Made by a program: the position numbers and the translations under genes. From Fidelibacterota bacterium (GTDB lineage: Bacteria > Pseudomonadota > Alphaproteobacteria > Rhodospirillales > Rhodospirillaceae): DNA of 64,000 nt. Below are positions 1 to 9,742 of this stretch, piece after piece. How positions within the stretch are numbered: position 1 is the first letter of the stretch; each line of letters begins with the position of its first letter. The stretch spans positions 186,001-250,000 of the forward strand of contig CANJMF010000003.1 in the NCBI GenBank assembly GCA_947475895.1, written 5' to 3'. Under the pieces are notes generated by a model, which was not told the DNA's origin, made no database searches, and worked only from the letters and a program-made list of their open reading frames with translations.

Positions 1-120
1 GCCCCACACATAAATGCTGTTGCCAAAGGTGGGTGCGAGGATGCGGCCGCTCAAAAGTTCAAGTGACATCACCATGAACCCGGACCAGCAACTAATGATC
101 AGAACGGCCGCTTTGCGCAT
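1..120 (-). CDS. Spermidine synthase-like membrane protein, N-terminal fragment (runs off window)
   Basis: An ATG at 120 (minus strand) opens a frame that stays open to base 1, giving 40 residues. They form a hydrophobic first membrane segment followed by the motif LELLSGRILAPTFGNSIYVW. This motif (LE-x-AGR-x-LAP-x-FG) is typical of the N-terminus of membrane-anchored, spermidine synthase-like proteins, which fuse transmembrane helices to a methyltransferase-fold domain. The sequence GGGAT lies a few bases upstream as a possible ribosome-binding site. It is divergent from the symporter at 230. The catalytic domain lies outside the window, so the function is inferred from the N-terminal motif alone. 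Confidence 0.6.
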   Translation of the reverse strand, partial: MRKAAVLIISCWSGFMVMSLELLSGRILAPTFGNSIYVWG

Positions 121-229
121 GTGATCCCGTAAAAGTGATGGCCTTAGAGGTGCCTGGAAAACCGTATTCGATCAAGCCTTATTGAAACACAGCGCGCGAT
201 AGCTGAAGATCACATCTAGGGGATCAATC

Positions 230-1513
230 ATGCGCAAGCCGCTTTATAAAATACTCTATGTCCAGGTGCTGGTGGCGATTGTCATCGGGGTGACGCTGGG
301 CCTCGCAAATCCCGAGCTTGCGGTTGCCATGAAGCCGCTGGGCGATGCCTTCATCAAGCTGGTGAAGATGGTCATCCCGGTCATTATTTTTTGCACCGTG
401 GTGTCGGGGATCGCCGGCATGCAGGATGCCAAGCGCGTCGGCCGCGTGGGTGTCAAAGCGATTGTTTATTTCGAGGTGGTTTCCACCTTCGCGCTCGTGA
501 TCGGTCTGATCGTGGCGAATACCCTGAAGCCGGGTGCGGGGTTCAACGCCACACCCGAGAGCTTGGACACCAAGGCCATCGCCGATTACACGACCCGCGC
601 CAAGGCGGAAAACATCAGCGACTTCCTGCTCAACATCATTCCCAACACCGTGGTTGATGCCTTTGCCAAGGGCGACGTGTTGCAGGTGTTGTTCTTCGCG
701 GTGTTGTTTGGGTTCGCGCTTTCGGCTTTGGGAAAGCGCGGCGACGGCGTGCGCAGCTTTATCGATCAAGTCACGCACGTCATTTTCGGCGTCATCAATA
801 TTGTGATGCGCGTGGCGCCCATCGGGGCATTTGGCGCTATGGCCTTTACGATTGGGCGGTATGGCGTGGCAGCACTGGGCCCGCTGTTTTCGTTGATGGG
901 TGCGTTTTATCTCACGGCGGCGCTGTTCGTGTTCGTCGTGCTCGGCACCATCGCGCGCTTGGTCGGGTTCAATATCGTGCGGCTGATTATTTATCTGAAG
1001 GAAGAGCTGCTTATTGTGCTGGGGACTAGCTCGTCCGAAAGCGCGCTTCCATCGCTGATGGAAAAGCTGCGGCGCCTCGGATGCTCCCGGCCGGTTGTCG
1101 GCCTGGTCATACCGGCCGGATATTCCTTCAATCTCGATGGTACAAACATCTACATCACCATGGCGGCGCTGTTCATCGCCCAGGCGACGAATACCGACCT
1201 CACGCTGACGCAGGAGTTAACGCTCCTGGCCGTGGCCATGCTGAGTTCGAAGGGGGCCAGCGGTATAACGGGGGCCGGGTTTGTAACCCTTGCCGCCACG
1301 TTGGCCGTGGTTCCCACGATCCCGATTGAAGGTATGGCCCTGATCCTCGGCATCGACCGCTTCATGAGCGAATGCCGGGCCATCACCAATATTATCGGCA
1401 ATGCCGTGGCCACGGTGGTGGTGTCGCGGTGGGAGGGGGAACTGGATAAAACCCAGCTCCAGGCCGCTTTAAAGGGCAATCTGGCCCCCGAGACGGTTTT
1501 AGACGAGGCGTGA
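230..1513 (+). CDS. Dicarboxylate/amino-acid:cation symporter (DAACS family, DctA/GltP-like)
   Basis: This 427-residue inner-membrane protein has the length and layout of the DAACS family, which imports C4-dicarboxylates or acidic amino acids with Na+ or H+. Visible family signatures are the serine-rich re-entrant loop ([16 protein letters not shown], near residue 265), the NLDGT motif (near residue 303) and a C-terminal segment with [20 protein letters not shown], which contains the conserved aspartate and arginine region used for substrate carboxylate binding. A clear AGGGGAT ribosome-binding site sits about 7 bases before the ATG. The gene stands alone, with a divergent gene upstream and a separate ispH unit downstream. 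The substrate cannot be fixed from sequence; C4-dicarboxylate or glutamate/aspartate are the main options. Confidence 0.92.
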   Translation: MRKPLYKILYVQVLVAIVIGVTLGLANPELAVAMKPLGDAFIKLVKMVIPVIIFCTVVSGIAGMQDAKRVGRVGVKAIVYFEVVSTFALVIGLIVANTLKPGAGFNATPESLDTKAIADYTTRAKAENISDFLLNIIPNTVVDAFAKGDVLQVLFFAVLFGFALSALGKRGDGVRSFIDQVTHVIFGVINIVMRVAPIGAFGAMAFTIGRYGVAALGPLFSLMGAFYLTAALFVFVVLGTIARLVGFNIVRLIIYLKEELLIVLGTSSSESALPSLMEKLRRLGCSRPVVGLVIPAGYSFNLDGTNIYITMAALFIAQATNTDLTLTQELTLLAVAMLSSKGASGITGAGFVTLAATLAVVPTIPIEGMALILGIDRFMSECRAITNIIGNAVATVVVSRWEGELDKTQLQAALKGNLAPETVLDEA

Positions 1514-1653
1514 CATTCCGTCTAAGTTGTTGTAAAATAATATCATTATCGCCCTAGTCGCCGGGCGCATAGGCCGTATGACAGGACTTGGCCTTGGCTG
1601 TTGCGGCGCAACAGGTATAACAGCGCAAAGAAGCGCTGGGGGAACGGCGGATA

Positions 1654-2601
1654 ATGAAGGTTTTGCTGGCACAGCCGCGGGGTTTTTGCGCTGGTGTCGT
1701 GCGTGCGGTCGAGATCGTCGAGCTGGCCCTGAAGAAGTATGGCCCGCCGGTCTACGTGCGCCACGAAATCGTCCATAACAAACGTGTCGTTGAGGACCTG
1801 CGCGCCAAAGGTGCGGTGTTCGTCGACGAGGTTGACGATATTCCGTCCGGCGCCATCACGGTGTTCTCGGCGCACGGCGTCTCGCGCCGCGTCGTCAGCG
1901 ATGCCGACAACCGCGGTCTCGAAGTTCTCGACGCCACGTGTCCGCTGGTCGCGCGCGTGCACACCGAAGGCCAACGCTACGCGGCCGCCGGCTACGAAGT
2001 TGTTTTGATCGGCCACGCCGGTCATGCCGAAGTCGAAGGCACGTTAGGCCAGATCGACGGCACCGTTCACTTGGTGGGCTCAGTCACAGACGCGAAAGCC
2101 CTTGAAGTGCGCGATCCTGAAATGCTCGCCTATGTCACGCAGACCACGCTGTCGGTCGACGACACCCGCGACATCATCGCGACACTGGAAAAGCGCTTTC
2201 CCAAGATTCACGGACCCGACGTGAAAGACATTTGCTACGCCACGCAAAACCGCCAGCAAGCGGTGCGCGAGTTGGTGGGGCGCTCGGATGTGCTGCTCGT
2301 TCTCGGCGCCAAGAACAGTTCCAATTCCAACCGTCTGCGCGAGATCGGCGAGGACATGAATGTCCCGAGCTACCTGATCGACGACGCGACGGGGCTGCAG
2401 CCCGCGTGGCTGACGGACAAGAAGACGGTCGGCATCACGGCAGGCGCCTCGGCGCCCGAAGCGCTGGTCGACGAATTGATCGCGAAGCTGCGCACGCTGG
2501 CCGATATCGAAGTCGAGATGCTCGACGGCGTGACCGAGAATATTCACTTCAAGTTACCCAAGCAGTTGAAAGACTTTGCGACCGCGAACGCCGCGGAATA
2601 A
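1654..2601 (+). CDS. ispH: 4-hydroxy-3-methylbut-2-enyl diphosphate reductase
   Basis: IspH (LytB) carries out the last step of the MEP pathway: it reduces HMBPP to isopentenyl and dimethylallyl diphosphate using an iron-sulfur cluster. The 315-residue length is normal for the family. The three cluster cysteines are visible at C12 (GFCAGV), C96 (DATCPLV) and C194 ([10 protein letters not shown]). The SAHGVS motif and the TQTTLS segment are also present. It lies 24 bases before hpnH on the same strand, so the two are probably co-transcribed, linking precursor supply to hopanoid side-chain synthesis. Together with dxs at 11.9 kb it places two MEP-pathway enzymes inside the hopanoid locus. Confidence 0.97.
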   Translation: MKVLLAQPRGFCAGVVRAVEIVELALKKYGPPVYVRHEIVHNKRVVEDLRAKGAVFVDEVDDIPSGAITVFSAHGVSRRVVSDADNRGLEVLDATCPLVARVHTEGQRYAAAGYEVVLIGHAGHAEVEGTLGQIDGTVHLVGSVTDAKALEVRDPEMLAYVTQTTLSVDDTRDIIATLEKRFPKIHGPDVKDICYATQNRQQAVRELVGRSDVLLVLGAKNSSNSNRLREIGEDMNVPSYLIDDATGLQPAWLTDKKTVGITAGASAPEALVDELIAKLRTLADIEVEMLDGVTENIHFKLPKQLKDFATANAAE

Positions 2602-2625
2602 TTCACACGAACAAGAGGTCGTCCC

Positions 2626-3765
2626 TTGGCTGTTCCGTTGATCCAACAAATTCGCGTCGGCGCGTACATCACGAAGCAAAAACTGCTCGGTCGCGCACGC
2701 TATCCGCTGGTGTTGATGCTGGAGCCCTTGTTCCGCTGCAATCTCGCGTGCAACGGCTGCGGCAAAATCGACTATCCGGATTCCATCCTGAACCGCCGCT
2801 TGTCGCCGGAAGAGTGTTTCCAAGCTGTTGACGAGTGCGGCGCGCCGGTGGTGTCGATCCCCGGCGGCGAGCCCTTGCTGCACAAAGAGATCGTGCAGAT
2901 CGTGGAAGGCATCATCGCGCGCAAGAAGTTCGTCTATCTTTGCACCAACGCGCTGCTTTTGAGAAAGAAGCTCGATCAATTCACACCGAGCCCCTACCTC
3001 ACCCTGTCGATCCATCTCGACGGCTTGAAAGAAGAGCACGATCACGCCGTGAGCCAAGAGGGCGTTTTCGAACGCGCCGTGGAAGCCATCAAGGAAGCGG
3101 TGAAGCGCGGTTTCCGCGTGACCATCAATTGCACGCTGTTCAACAGCAATGCCGTGCCGGCGCGCGTCGCCGAGTTCATCGATTTCGCCATGAGCCTGGG
3201 CGTTGAGGGCGTCACCATGGCGCCGGGCTATGCGTACGAACGCGCGCCTGTGCAAGATCACTTCCTCAGCCGCCGTCAGACCAAAGAACTGTTCCGCAGC
3301 ATTTTCCGCCTCGGCAAGGAGCGCGTGAAGGGCGGCGCGAAGCCTTGGAAGTTCAATCAGTCGAGCCTGTATCTCGACTTCCTGGCCGGCAACCAAACCT
3401 ATCACTGCACGCCGTGGGGCAACCCGACGCGCAACGTCTTCGGCTGGCAACGTCCGTGCTATTTGGTGGGCGAAGGCTACGTGCGCACATTCGCCGAACT
3501 GATGGACACCACCGCCTGGGATTCCTACGGCGTCGGCAATTACGAAAAATGCGCCAACTGCATGGTGCACTCAGGCTTCGAACCGACCTCGGTGATCGAT
3601 ACGGCCAACCGTCCACTACACGCCCTTAAGGTCATGTTGAAGGGCCCGGACACCGAAGCCCCCATGGCGGCGGAAATCTCGCTGGAAAACCAGCGCCCGG
3701 CGGAATACGTGTTCGAGAAAGTGGTCAAGAAGCTGTCCGAACAGACCACTCAGGCCGCGGAATAA
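2626..3765 (+). CDS. hpnH: Adenosyl-hopene transferase (radical SAM)
   Basis: HpnH is the radical SAM enzyme that joins the 5'-deoxyadenosyl group to diploptene/hopene, forming adenosylhopane, the first extended hopanoid. The protein has 379 residues, as expected. The radical SAM cluster motif is at C38-C42-C45 (CNLACNGC), followed by SIPGGEP, and the family-specific C-terminal part has GWQRPCYLVGEGY and YEKCANCMVHSGFEPT, which carry further conserved cysteines. The start is a TTG at 2626, chosen because the product then begins MAVPLIQQIR as in relatives; no ATG precedes it in frame after ispH. The last 16 bases overlap the end of convergent hpnG. Confidence 0.96.
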   Translation: MAVPLIQQIRVGAYITKQKLLGRARYPLVLMLEPLFRCNLACNGCGKIDYPDSILNRRLSPEECFQAVDECGAPVVSIPGGEPLLHKEIVQIVEGIIARKKFVYLCTNALLLRKKLDQFTPSPYLTLSIHLDGLKEEHDHAVSQEGVFERAVEAIKEAVKRGFRVTINCTLFNSNAVPARVAEFIDFAMSLGVEGVTMAPGYAYERAPVQDHFLSRRQTKELFRSIFRLGKERVKGGAKPWKFNQSSLYLDFLAGNQTYHCTPWGNPTRNVFGWQRPCYLVGEGYVRTFAELMDTTAWDSYGVGNYEKCANCMVHSGFEPTSVIDTANRPLHALKVMLKGPDTEAPMAAEISLENQRPAEYVFEKVVKKLSEQTTQAAE

Positions 3766-4412
3766 AATTCCGGATGGTCGGCAAGGGCGCGTAAAGCCGC
3801 CTTTGCCGTATCGGTCTGTCGGCCTAGCCGAATCAAATCCGGTATTTGCGTCGGGTGGCATAGCGCCCCCAGAACGCTGGCCAGAATGCGCACGCGGCCG
3901 TCGTCGGTCATGGCCTTCGTTGCCACCGATGGAACACGATCGTGCGCCGTATCGGCGATAACGCGCACGGCCAAGAATGGCAGGCCATGCGCCGCCGCAA
4001 TTTCCGCAATCCCGTGACTCTCCATATCCGCTGCCGCCGCGCCGGTGGCTGCAAAGAGGGCCGCTTTTTCATCAGGCGTAGCAAGAACCCGTGCGGCGTG
4101 GGCAAGGGGCCGATCAAGTGCCCCGAAAATGCGCCTGCGCACATTCTCCACCCACCTTTGGGGGTTTGAGCGAGAGCTTGAGACGGCGGGCAGGATCGTT
4201 GACGTCACAATCACCGTGCCAGGAGCAAGGTCCGGATCCAACCCACCAGCGATCCCGAAACTCATCAATGCAGTTGCACCTCGCTCTACCACGCGTCGGG
4301 CCGCGAGCTGTCCGGCCTGCGGCAAAAGACCAGCACAATCGATCAGCGCATCGCCGTCACGCAAAAGCCGCGCTTCAAATGCCAGCCCCGTCACAATCCC
4401 CAGATTCCCCAC
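3750..4412 (-). CDS. hpnG: Hopanoid-associated phosphorylase/nucleosidase HpnG
   Basis: HpnG is related to nucleoside phosphorylases/hydrolases and removes adenine from adenosylhopane, giving ribosylhopane or its phosphate. The roughly 220-residue protein shows the phosphorylase core: an N-terminal VTGLAFEARLL, the SFGIAGGLDP glycine motif, the VTSTILPA strand, and AADMESHGIAEIAAAHGLPF, which matches the ribose/purine-binding ME region of this superfamily. A GTG at 4412 is chosen because an AGGG sequence lies 7 bases upstream; a TTG at 4418 is in frame but sits only one base from that AGGG. It is convergent with hpnH, overlapping by 16 bases, and divergent from the gene at 4461 across about 48 bases. 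Confidence 0.9.
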   Translation of the reverse strand: MGNLGIVTGLAFEARLLRDGDALIDCAGLLPQAGQLAARRVVERGATALMSFGIAGGLDPDLAPGTVIVTSTILPAVSSSRSNPQRWVENVRRRIFGALDRPLAHAARVLATPDEKAALFAATGAAAADMESHGIAEIAAAHGLPFLAVRVIADTAHDRVPSVATKAMTDDGRVRILASVLGALCHPTQIPDLIRLGRQTDTAKAALRALADHPEFYSAA

Positions 4413-4460
4413 GCGCAAGCCCTATCGATCAAAACGAACGGCAATAGTATAGCTTAGACC

Positions 4461-6119
4461 ATGGAAGTGTCCGCCGCCTTCGCGCAAGCAACGCAACTTC
4501 ACCAACAAGGCGACTTGATAGGCGCGCTCGCTATCTATGATCAAGTGCTTGCAGCAAATCCCGATTCGGCCGAGGCGCTCCTCCAGCGCGCCGAAATCCT
4601 CGCCGCACTCCAGCGTCACGAAGATGCACTTATCGCAGTAGATCGCCTTCTGAAACGCGATCCCGTGTCGGCGCCGGCCTTGCGCCTGCGCGGCCAAAGC
4701 CGCTTTGCGTTGAAACAATATGAGCGCGCCTTCCATGATCTTGCCTTCGTGGCGGCGCTCGATCCCGACGCGAAATATATTCCGGGCATGGCTTTCAATT
4801 TAAGTCAGCGCATTTGCGCGTGGAGCGATAACGATGCGCGCCTCGCAGATCTTCAGTCGCGCGTCGATGCCGGCAAGCCTGTCGTCACTCCGTTTCAATT
4901 TCTTACGGTGCCGTCGTCGCCGGAACAGCAAAAAACCTGCGCCGTGAATTTCTTTCGCAAAGAAATCGGTGGTGAAAAACGGCCCGCTGCGACGCCGTCG
5001 CGGGCGCACGGAAAAATACGGTTGGGTTATTTTTCCGCCGATTTTCGCGAGCACGCGACGTCCCATCTGATTAACGGGCTGTTTAAGGCCCACGACCGTT
5101 CTCGGTTCGAGGTGGTTGCGTTCGCGTTCGGGGGCGATCCCCGCGATCCGGTTCGGCACGCTATTGCCAGAAATGTCGATCGTCTTTTCGACGTCTCGGC
5201 GGCGTCGGATTCGGCCATTGTCGATTTGGCCACCAGCCAGGAAATCGACGTCGCGATCGATTTGAATGTTTATATGGACCGCCAGCCGGCCATCTTCGCC
5301 AAGCGCGTCGCGCCGATTCAGGTGAATTATCTCGGATATGCCGGCACGTCCGGCGCGCCCTGCTACGACTATATCATCGGCGATTCCATCGTGACCCCGG
5401 CCGTGCACCAAGCGCACTTCAGCGAAACGATCGTGACGCTTCCGCATGCCTATCAGCCCACGGCCTTCAAAGGCTTCACCGAGCTGCAAACACCGACCCG
5501 TGAAGCGTTGGGATTGCCGCCCGATGGCTTCGTTTTTTGTTGCCTCAATGGTTCGCTCAAGATCACGCCGGACGTTTTCGATGTCTGGATGCGACTCTTG
5601 CAAGCCGTCGAGGGCAGCGTGCTGTGGCTTTTGGGGAAAAACGACGCTGCGATCAGCAATTTGCGCCTAGAGGCCGCGCGTCGCGGCGTTTCGCGCGAAC
5701 GGCTGGTGTTCGCGCCTCAGGTCTCGACGCGTGACCATATCGCGCGTTACGCCGCCGCCGATTTGTTTCTGGATACGTTCCACTATAATGCCCACACGAC
5801 GGCGAGCGATGCTTTGTGGGCGGGGCTTCCGCTGCTTGGCGATACGTTCCCCGCGCGCGTGGCCGCGAGTCTGGTCACGGCGGCGGGGCTTCCCGAGCTC
5901 GTGACGCAAACGACGGAAGCTTATGAACAGCGCGCGTTGGAACTTGCCCGTCAGCCCGCGCTTCTCAAGGCCATGAGAGAGAGACTCACCGAGAATAAAC
6001 TGTCGTGCCCGCTTTTCGACACGGCCCGCTATACACGCAATATCGAGGCGGCCTATACACAGATGTGGCGTCGATATCAGGCCGGACAGGCGCCCGCCGC
6101 CATTACGGTTTCAGAGTAG
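4461..6119 (+). CDS. TPR / SPINDLY-type O-linked N-acetylglucosamine transferase-like protein (copy 1)
   Basis: A 552-residue cytoplasmic protein. Residues about 3-110 form TPR repeats (LLQRAEILAALQRHEDAL and similar), and residues about 175-545 match the GT41 domain of bacterial O-GlcNAc transferase/SPINDLY proteins: IRLGYFSADFREHATSHL, YLGYAGTSGAPCYDYIIGD, FVFCCLNGSLKITPDVFDVW and DLFLDTFHYNAHTTASDALW. These enzymes transfer GlcNAc or fucose to Ser/Thr of proteins; in bacteria some modify flagellin or surface proteins. A second copy follows after 6 bases. This copy has a 3-residue deletion in the nucleotide-sugar loop (LPLLGDTFPARV where copy 2 has LPLLTCIGETFASRV), which may change donor use or activity. 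The target is unknown. Confidence 0.88.
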   Translation: MEVSAAFAQATQLHQQGDLIGALAIYDQVLAANPDSAEALLQRAEILAALQRHEDALIAVDRLLKRDPVSAPALRLRGQSRFALKQYERAFHDLAFVAALDPDAKYIPGMAFNLSQRICAWSDNDARLADLQSRVDAGKPVVTPFQFLTVPSSPEQQKTCAVNFFRKEIGGEKRPAATPSRAHGKIRLGYFSADFREHATSHLINGLFKAHDRSRFEVVAFAFGGDPRDPVRHAIARNVDRLFDVSAASDSAIVDLATSQEIDVAIDLNVYMDRQPAIFAKRVAPIQVNYLGYAGTSGAPCYDYIIGDSIVTPAVHQAHFSETIVTLPHAYQPTAFKGFTELQTPTREALGLPPDGFVFCCLNGSLKITPDVFDVWMRLLQAVEGSVLWLLGKNDAAISNLRLEAARRGVSRERLVFAPQVSTRDHIARYAAADLFLDTFHYNAHTTASDALWAGLPLLGDTFPARVAASLVTAAGLPELVTQTTEAYEQRALELARQPALLKAMRERLTENKLSCPLFDTARYTRNIEAAYTQMWRRYQAGQAPAAITVSE

Positions 6120-6125
6120 CGCGCA

Positions 6126-7802
6126 ATGGATGTCTCAACCGCTCTTGCGCAGGCAGACCGGCTTCGGCAGCAAGGCGATTTTGCCGCGGCGCTCGGCGCT
6201 TGCGATCAAATTCTGATGCAAAATTCCGGCGCGGCCGAGGCCCACATGCTTCGCGCTCACGCCCTCATTGCGCTTCAGCGCCCTGAAGATGCGGTTGCTG
6301 CCCTCGGGCACCTTCTGGCGATTCAGCCAACCTCGGCGGCAGCGTTGATCCTGCGCGGCGAAACGCGCATGACTCTCGGGCAATTCGCACGCGCGCTGGA
6401 AGACTTCGACCTGGCTGCCGCCCTTGATGTCGATGCCACATATGCCCAGGGCACGGCGCTGTATCTCGCCTTAAGGATCTGCCGATGGGACGGGTTCGCG
6501 GACGCGGTTGAAGATTTGCACGCCCGCGTGCGCGCCGCCGATGCGGTGATCAAGCCTTATCATTTTCTCGCGCTGCCTGCGTCGTCACAGCTGCAGCGAA
6601 AATGTGCGGCGGATTTTTATCGCGATACGACTGGGGTCGAGGAGGGCCAAGTTCCCGCGGCAGGACCAACGGATAAGATCCGGCTTGGCTATTTCTCCGC
6701 CGATTTTCGCGCCCACGCGACCGCGCACTTGATTGCGGGTCTATTGCGCGCGCACGACCGTACGAAGTTCGAAGTCGTTGCATTTTCACTTAGCGGCGAT
6801 CCGCGCGACCCGGTTCAGCGCCTGATGAAGGGCAGCGTGGACCGTTGGATCGATATTTCCCCCATGTCCGACGATGCGGCTGTCGCATCAGCGCGCGCGC
6901 TCGGAATTCACATAGCACTTGATTTAAATGTGTATCTTCACCGTCAACCGGCGCTTTTTGCGCGGCGTGTCGCGCCCATTCAGGTGGGATATCTGGGGTA
7001 TCCCGGCACGTCCGCCGCCGATTGCTACGATTATCTGATTGGCGACTCTATCGTGACGCCGCTCGCGCACGCGGCGGATTTCAGCGAGCGCCTTGTCCTT
7101 CTCCCCGGCGCCTATCAACCCACAAATTTTCGCACGTTGCCGCCGTTGAAAGTTCCCGCGCGCGCGGCCCTTGGCTTGCCGGAGCAGGGCTTTATTTTTT
7201 GCTGCTTCAACGACAGTTTCAAGATCACGCCGGATGTGTTCGACATCTGGATGCGGCTTTTGTTGGCGGTTGAAGGAAGTGTCCTCTGGCTGCTGGCGCC
7301 CAACGACATCGCCATGCGTAATTTGCGCGCTGAAGCGGGCAAGCGCGGCGTATTGCCGGAGCGTTTGATCTTTGCGCCGCGCGTATCCTTACAGGACTAC
7401 ATCGCGCGCCAAGGGGCGGCCGATCTTTTCCTCGATACCTTTCACTATAATGCGCACACGACGGCAAGTGACGCGCTGTGGGCGGGGCTTCCGCTCTTAA
7501 CCTGCATCGGGGAGACCTTCGCCAGCCGCGTCGCGGCGAGCCTTCTGACCGCGGCGGGTCTGCCGGACCTCATCGCCGCGAATGCCGTCGATTACGAAAA
7601 GATGGCGCTGGAACTTGCGACGCAGCCCGACAAACTCAAGCAGCTAAGGGCGAAGCTTCAAAATAATAAACTGACCTGCGCGCTGTTCGATACCGCGCGG
7701 TACACGCGCAATCTGGAAGCCGCTTATCTGCAAATGTGGGAACGTTCCGCGGCGGGCCTTGCGCCCGACCACATCACCGTGACCGATGACTACATCCCGT
7801 AA
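6126..7802 (+). CDS. TPR / SPINDLY-type O-linked N-acetylglucosamine transferase-like protein (copy 2)
   Basis: A 558-residue tandem paralogue of the preceding gene, co-directional and separated by 6 bases, so almost certainly in one transcript. TPR repeats occupy residues about 5-110 and the GT41 catalytic region about 180-550, with IRLGYFSADFRAHATAHLI, GYLGYPGTSAADCYDYLIGD, FIFCCFNDSFKITPDVFDIW and DLFLDTFHYNAHTTASDALW. Unlike copy 1 it keeps the usual loop GETFASRVAASLL. The pair sits between hpnG and hpnF, interrupting the hopanoid cluster. The 3' end overlaps the end of convergent hpnF by 13 bases. A role in protein glycosylation is inferred from the family; flagellar or envelope proteins are possible targets. 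Confidence 0.9.
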   Translation: MDVSTALAQADRLRQQGDFAAALGACDQILMQNSGAAEAHMLRAHALIALQRPEDAVAALGHLLAIQPTSAAALILRGETRMTLGQFARALEDFDLAAALDVDATYAQGTALYLALRICRWDGFADAVEDLHARVRAADAVIKPYHFLALPASSQLQRKCAADFYRDTTGVEEGQVPAAGPTDKIRLGYFSADFRAHATAHLIAGLLRAHDRTKFEVVAFSLSGDPRDPVQRLMKGSVDRWIDISPMSDDAAVASARALGIHIALDLNVYLHRQPALFARRVAPIQVGYLGYPGTSAADCYDYLIGDSIVTPLAHAADFSERLVLLPGAYQPTNFRTLPPLKVPARAALGLPEQGFIFCCFNDSFKITPDVFDIWMRLLLAVEGSVLWLLAPNDIAMRNLRAEAGKRGVLPERLIFAPRVSLQDYIARQGAADLFLDTFHYNAHTTASDALWAGLPLLTCIGETFASRVAASLLTAAGLPDLIAANAVDYEKMALELATQPDKLKQLRAKLQNNKLTCALFDTARYTRNLEAAYLQMWERSAAGLAPDHITVTDDYIP

Positions 7803-9739
7803 CGGACGCGCTTCGTGTTGCTCTGTTTAAGGTCGCGATAGCGGGCCAATGCCCAGAGTGGGAAAATCGCGGCATAGCCGTGATAGCGCAAATAAAACAC
7901 GCGCGGGAAACCCACAGCCGTGAACCACGGTTCTTTCCAGCGTCCGTCGGGTTCGCGCGGTGCCGCCAACAGAAAATCGACGCCGCGTTTCACAGCCGGA
8001 TGATCGACTTCGCCTGCGGCCATAAGGGCGAGCGTCGCCCAGCCGGTTTGCGATGGTGTGCTGGCTTTGCGCTCATAGCGGCGCTCTTTCCAATAGGTGG
8101 CGCCGTCTTCGCCCCAGCCGCCGTCGGTGTTTTGATGGGCGATGAGCCATTCTACCGCGCGGCGGATATAAGGCTGCGACATATCTTCGCCAGCGGCATT
8201 GAGCGCGTTCAGCACCGACCACGTACCGTAGATGTAATTGGTGCCCCAGCGGCCGAACCAACTGCCATCCGCTTCTTGGTCCGCCTTTAAGTAGGCAATG
8301 CCGCGCGCGATGGACGTATGTGCATGGTCGTAGCCGATTTGCGCGAGAAAGCTGATGCAGCGCGCCGAGACGTCTGCTGTGGGCGGATCCAACAGCGCGC
8401 CATGATCGGCAAACGGAATGTGATTGAGATAGAAGGCGTTGTTGTCGATGTCGAAAGCGCCCCAACCGCCGTTGGTGCTTTGCATACCCTCGATCCATTC
8501 CGCCGCGCGCGCGATGGGCTCAGCGTACTTGGCGGGATCGGCGCGGTGCAACGCCATGCCGACGACGGCGGTGTCGTCCACGTCGGGATAATGGGCGTTG
8601 TTGTATTGGAAGGCCCAACCGCCGGGCCGTAAGCCGGGGCGTTTCTTTTCCCATTCGCCGACCACATCGAGGATCTGGCGGTCTTTCATCCAGTCACAGC
8701 TGCCTTGCACGGTGAAGGCTTCAGGGCCGTCGCCGGCATCCATGAGCGCCTGCACGACCAGGCCTGTGTCCCAGATGGGCGAGACGCATGGTTGGCAGAA
8801 CATTTTGCCTTCGCCTTGCGTCAGCAATTTTTTGATGGAGCGCTTGGCGGTGACAAGACGCGGATCGTCCTTTGGGTATCCAAGCGCTTCCATGGCCATG
8901 ACGGAATTGGCCATAGCGGGAAAGATCGCGCCCAGACCATCTTCGCCGTTCAGGCGTTCGGTGAAGAACGCAACGGCGTTGGCGATGGCGCGCGCACGCA
9001 TCTTCTTCGGCACATGCGGCTCAATGACGCGCAGGATTTTGTCGAGAAACAAAAACGCGTAGCCACCCCACTTGCCGGTAGCGTTGCGCAAATAGACTTT
9101 GACCTCGTCGGGCGGCACGACGAACAGTTCTTGGATGCGAATGCCCAGCGGATTGATCGCGCGAGGTTTCAGCGCGGCCAGGATCAAGAGCGGCGCGATG
9201 ACCGTGCGCGACCAGTAGGAGAATTTGTAGACGTTGATGGGAAACCAATCCGGCGCGATCATCAACTCGACCGGCATCACGGGCACCGCGCGCCACGGCA
9301 CTTCGGCGAACAACGCCAGTGCGTAGCGCGTGAACACGTTGGCTTGGGCGGCCCCCCCGCGCTCGAGAATGGCATTGCGCGCGCGGGTCATGTGCGGCGC
9401 GGCAATATCGTCGCCCGCCATTTTCAATGCGTAATAGGCTTTCACGCTGGCGCTCATGTCGAAGTCGCCGCGATGGAACAACGGCCATCCGCCGTGCTCG
9501 CCCTGAATGCTGCGGATATAGTCCGCCAATTTCGCTTCGATCTCGGTCTCGCGCTCATCGAGGTAATGATTGAGCATGATGTATTCGGCCGGAATGGTGG
9601 CGTCGGCCTCAAGGTCGAAGACCCAATGGCCGTCCGGCTTCTGGCGTGCGCGCAAAGACTCGGCCGCTTCGCCGATGACGCGGTCGAGGCCCTGGCTCCA
9701 GGTCGTCGGTATGTCGGCCGAGGCTACGCTGATGTTCAT
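7790..9739 (-). CDS. hpnF: Squalene-hopene cyclase
   Basis: HpnF (Shc) is a monotopic membrane enzyme that cyclises squalene to hopene and hopanol. The 649-residue length is typical. The catalytic acid motif DVDD is at residues 386-389 within YPDVDDTAVVG. Several QW-type repeats are visible (QKPDGHWVFDLEADATIP, QGEHGGWPLF, QSTNGGWGAFD, QEADGSWFGRWG, QNTDGGWGED), which stabilise the alpha/alpha barrels. Its ATG is 3 bases after the hpnE stop, and it is the last gene of the minus-strand run hpnC-hpnB-dxs-hpnD-hpnE-hpnF. It converges on and overlaps the upstream O-GlcNAc transferase-like gene. Confidence 0.98.
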   Translation of the reverse strand: MNISVASADIPTTWSQGLDRVIGEAAESLRARQKPDGHWVFDLEADATIPAEYIMLNHYLDERETEIEAKLADYIRSIQGEHGGWPLFHRGDFDMSASVKAYYALKMAGDDIAAPHMTRARNAILERGGAAQANVFTRYALALFAEVPWRAVPVMPVELMIAPDWFPINVYKFSYWSRTVIAPLLILAALKPRAINPLGIRIQELFVVPPDEVKVYLRNATGKWGGYAFLFLDKILRVIEPHVPKKMRARAIANAVAFFTERLNGEDGLGAIFPAMANSVMAMEALGYPKDDPRLVTAKRSIKKLLTQGEGKMFCQPCVSPIWDTGLVVQALMDAGDGPEAFTVQGSCDWMKDRQILDVVGEWEKKRPGLRPGGWAFQYNNAHYPDVDDTAVVGMALHRADPAKYAEPIARAAEWIEGMQSTNGGWGAFDIDNNAFYLNHIPFADHGALLDPPTADVSARCISFLAQIGYDHAHTSIARGIAYLKADQEADGSWFGRWGTNYIYGTWSVLNALNAAGEDMSQPYIRRAVEWLIAHQNTDGGWGEDGATYWKERRYERKASTPSQTGWATLALMAAGEVDHPAVKRGVDFLLAAPREPDGRWKEPWFTAVGFPRVFYLRYHGYAAIFPLWALARYRDLKQSNTKRVRYGM

Positions 9740-9742
9740 ACG

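Noticed and set aside
224-778. Minus-strand open frame opposite the symporter gene
   Set aside because: It is antisense to a clear transporter, has a histidine/aspartate/arginine-rich composition typical of reverse frames in GC-rich genes, and no recognisable domain.
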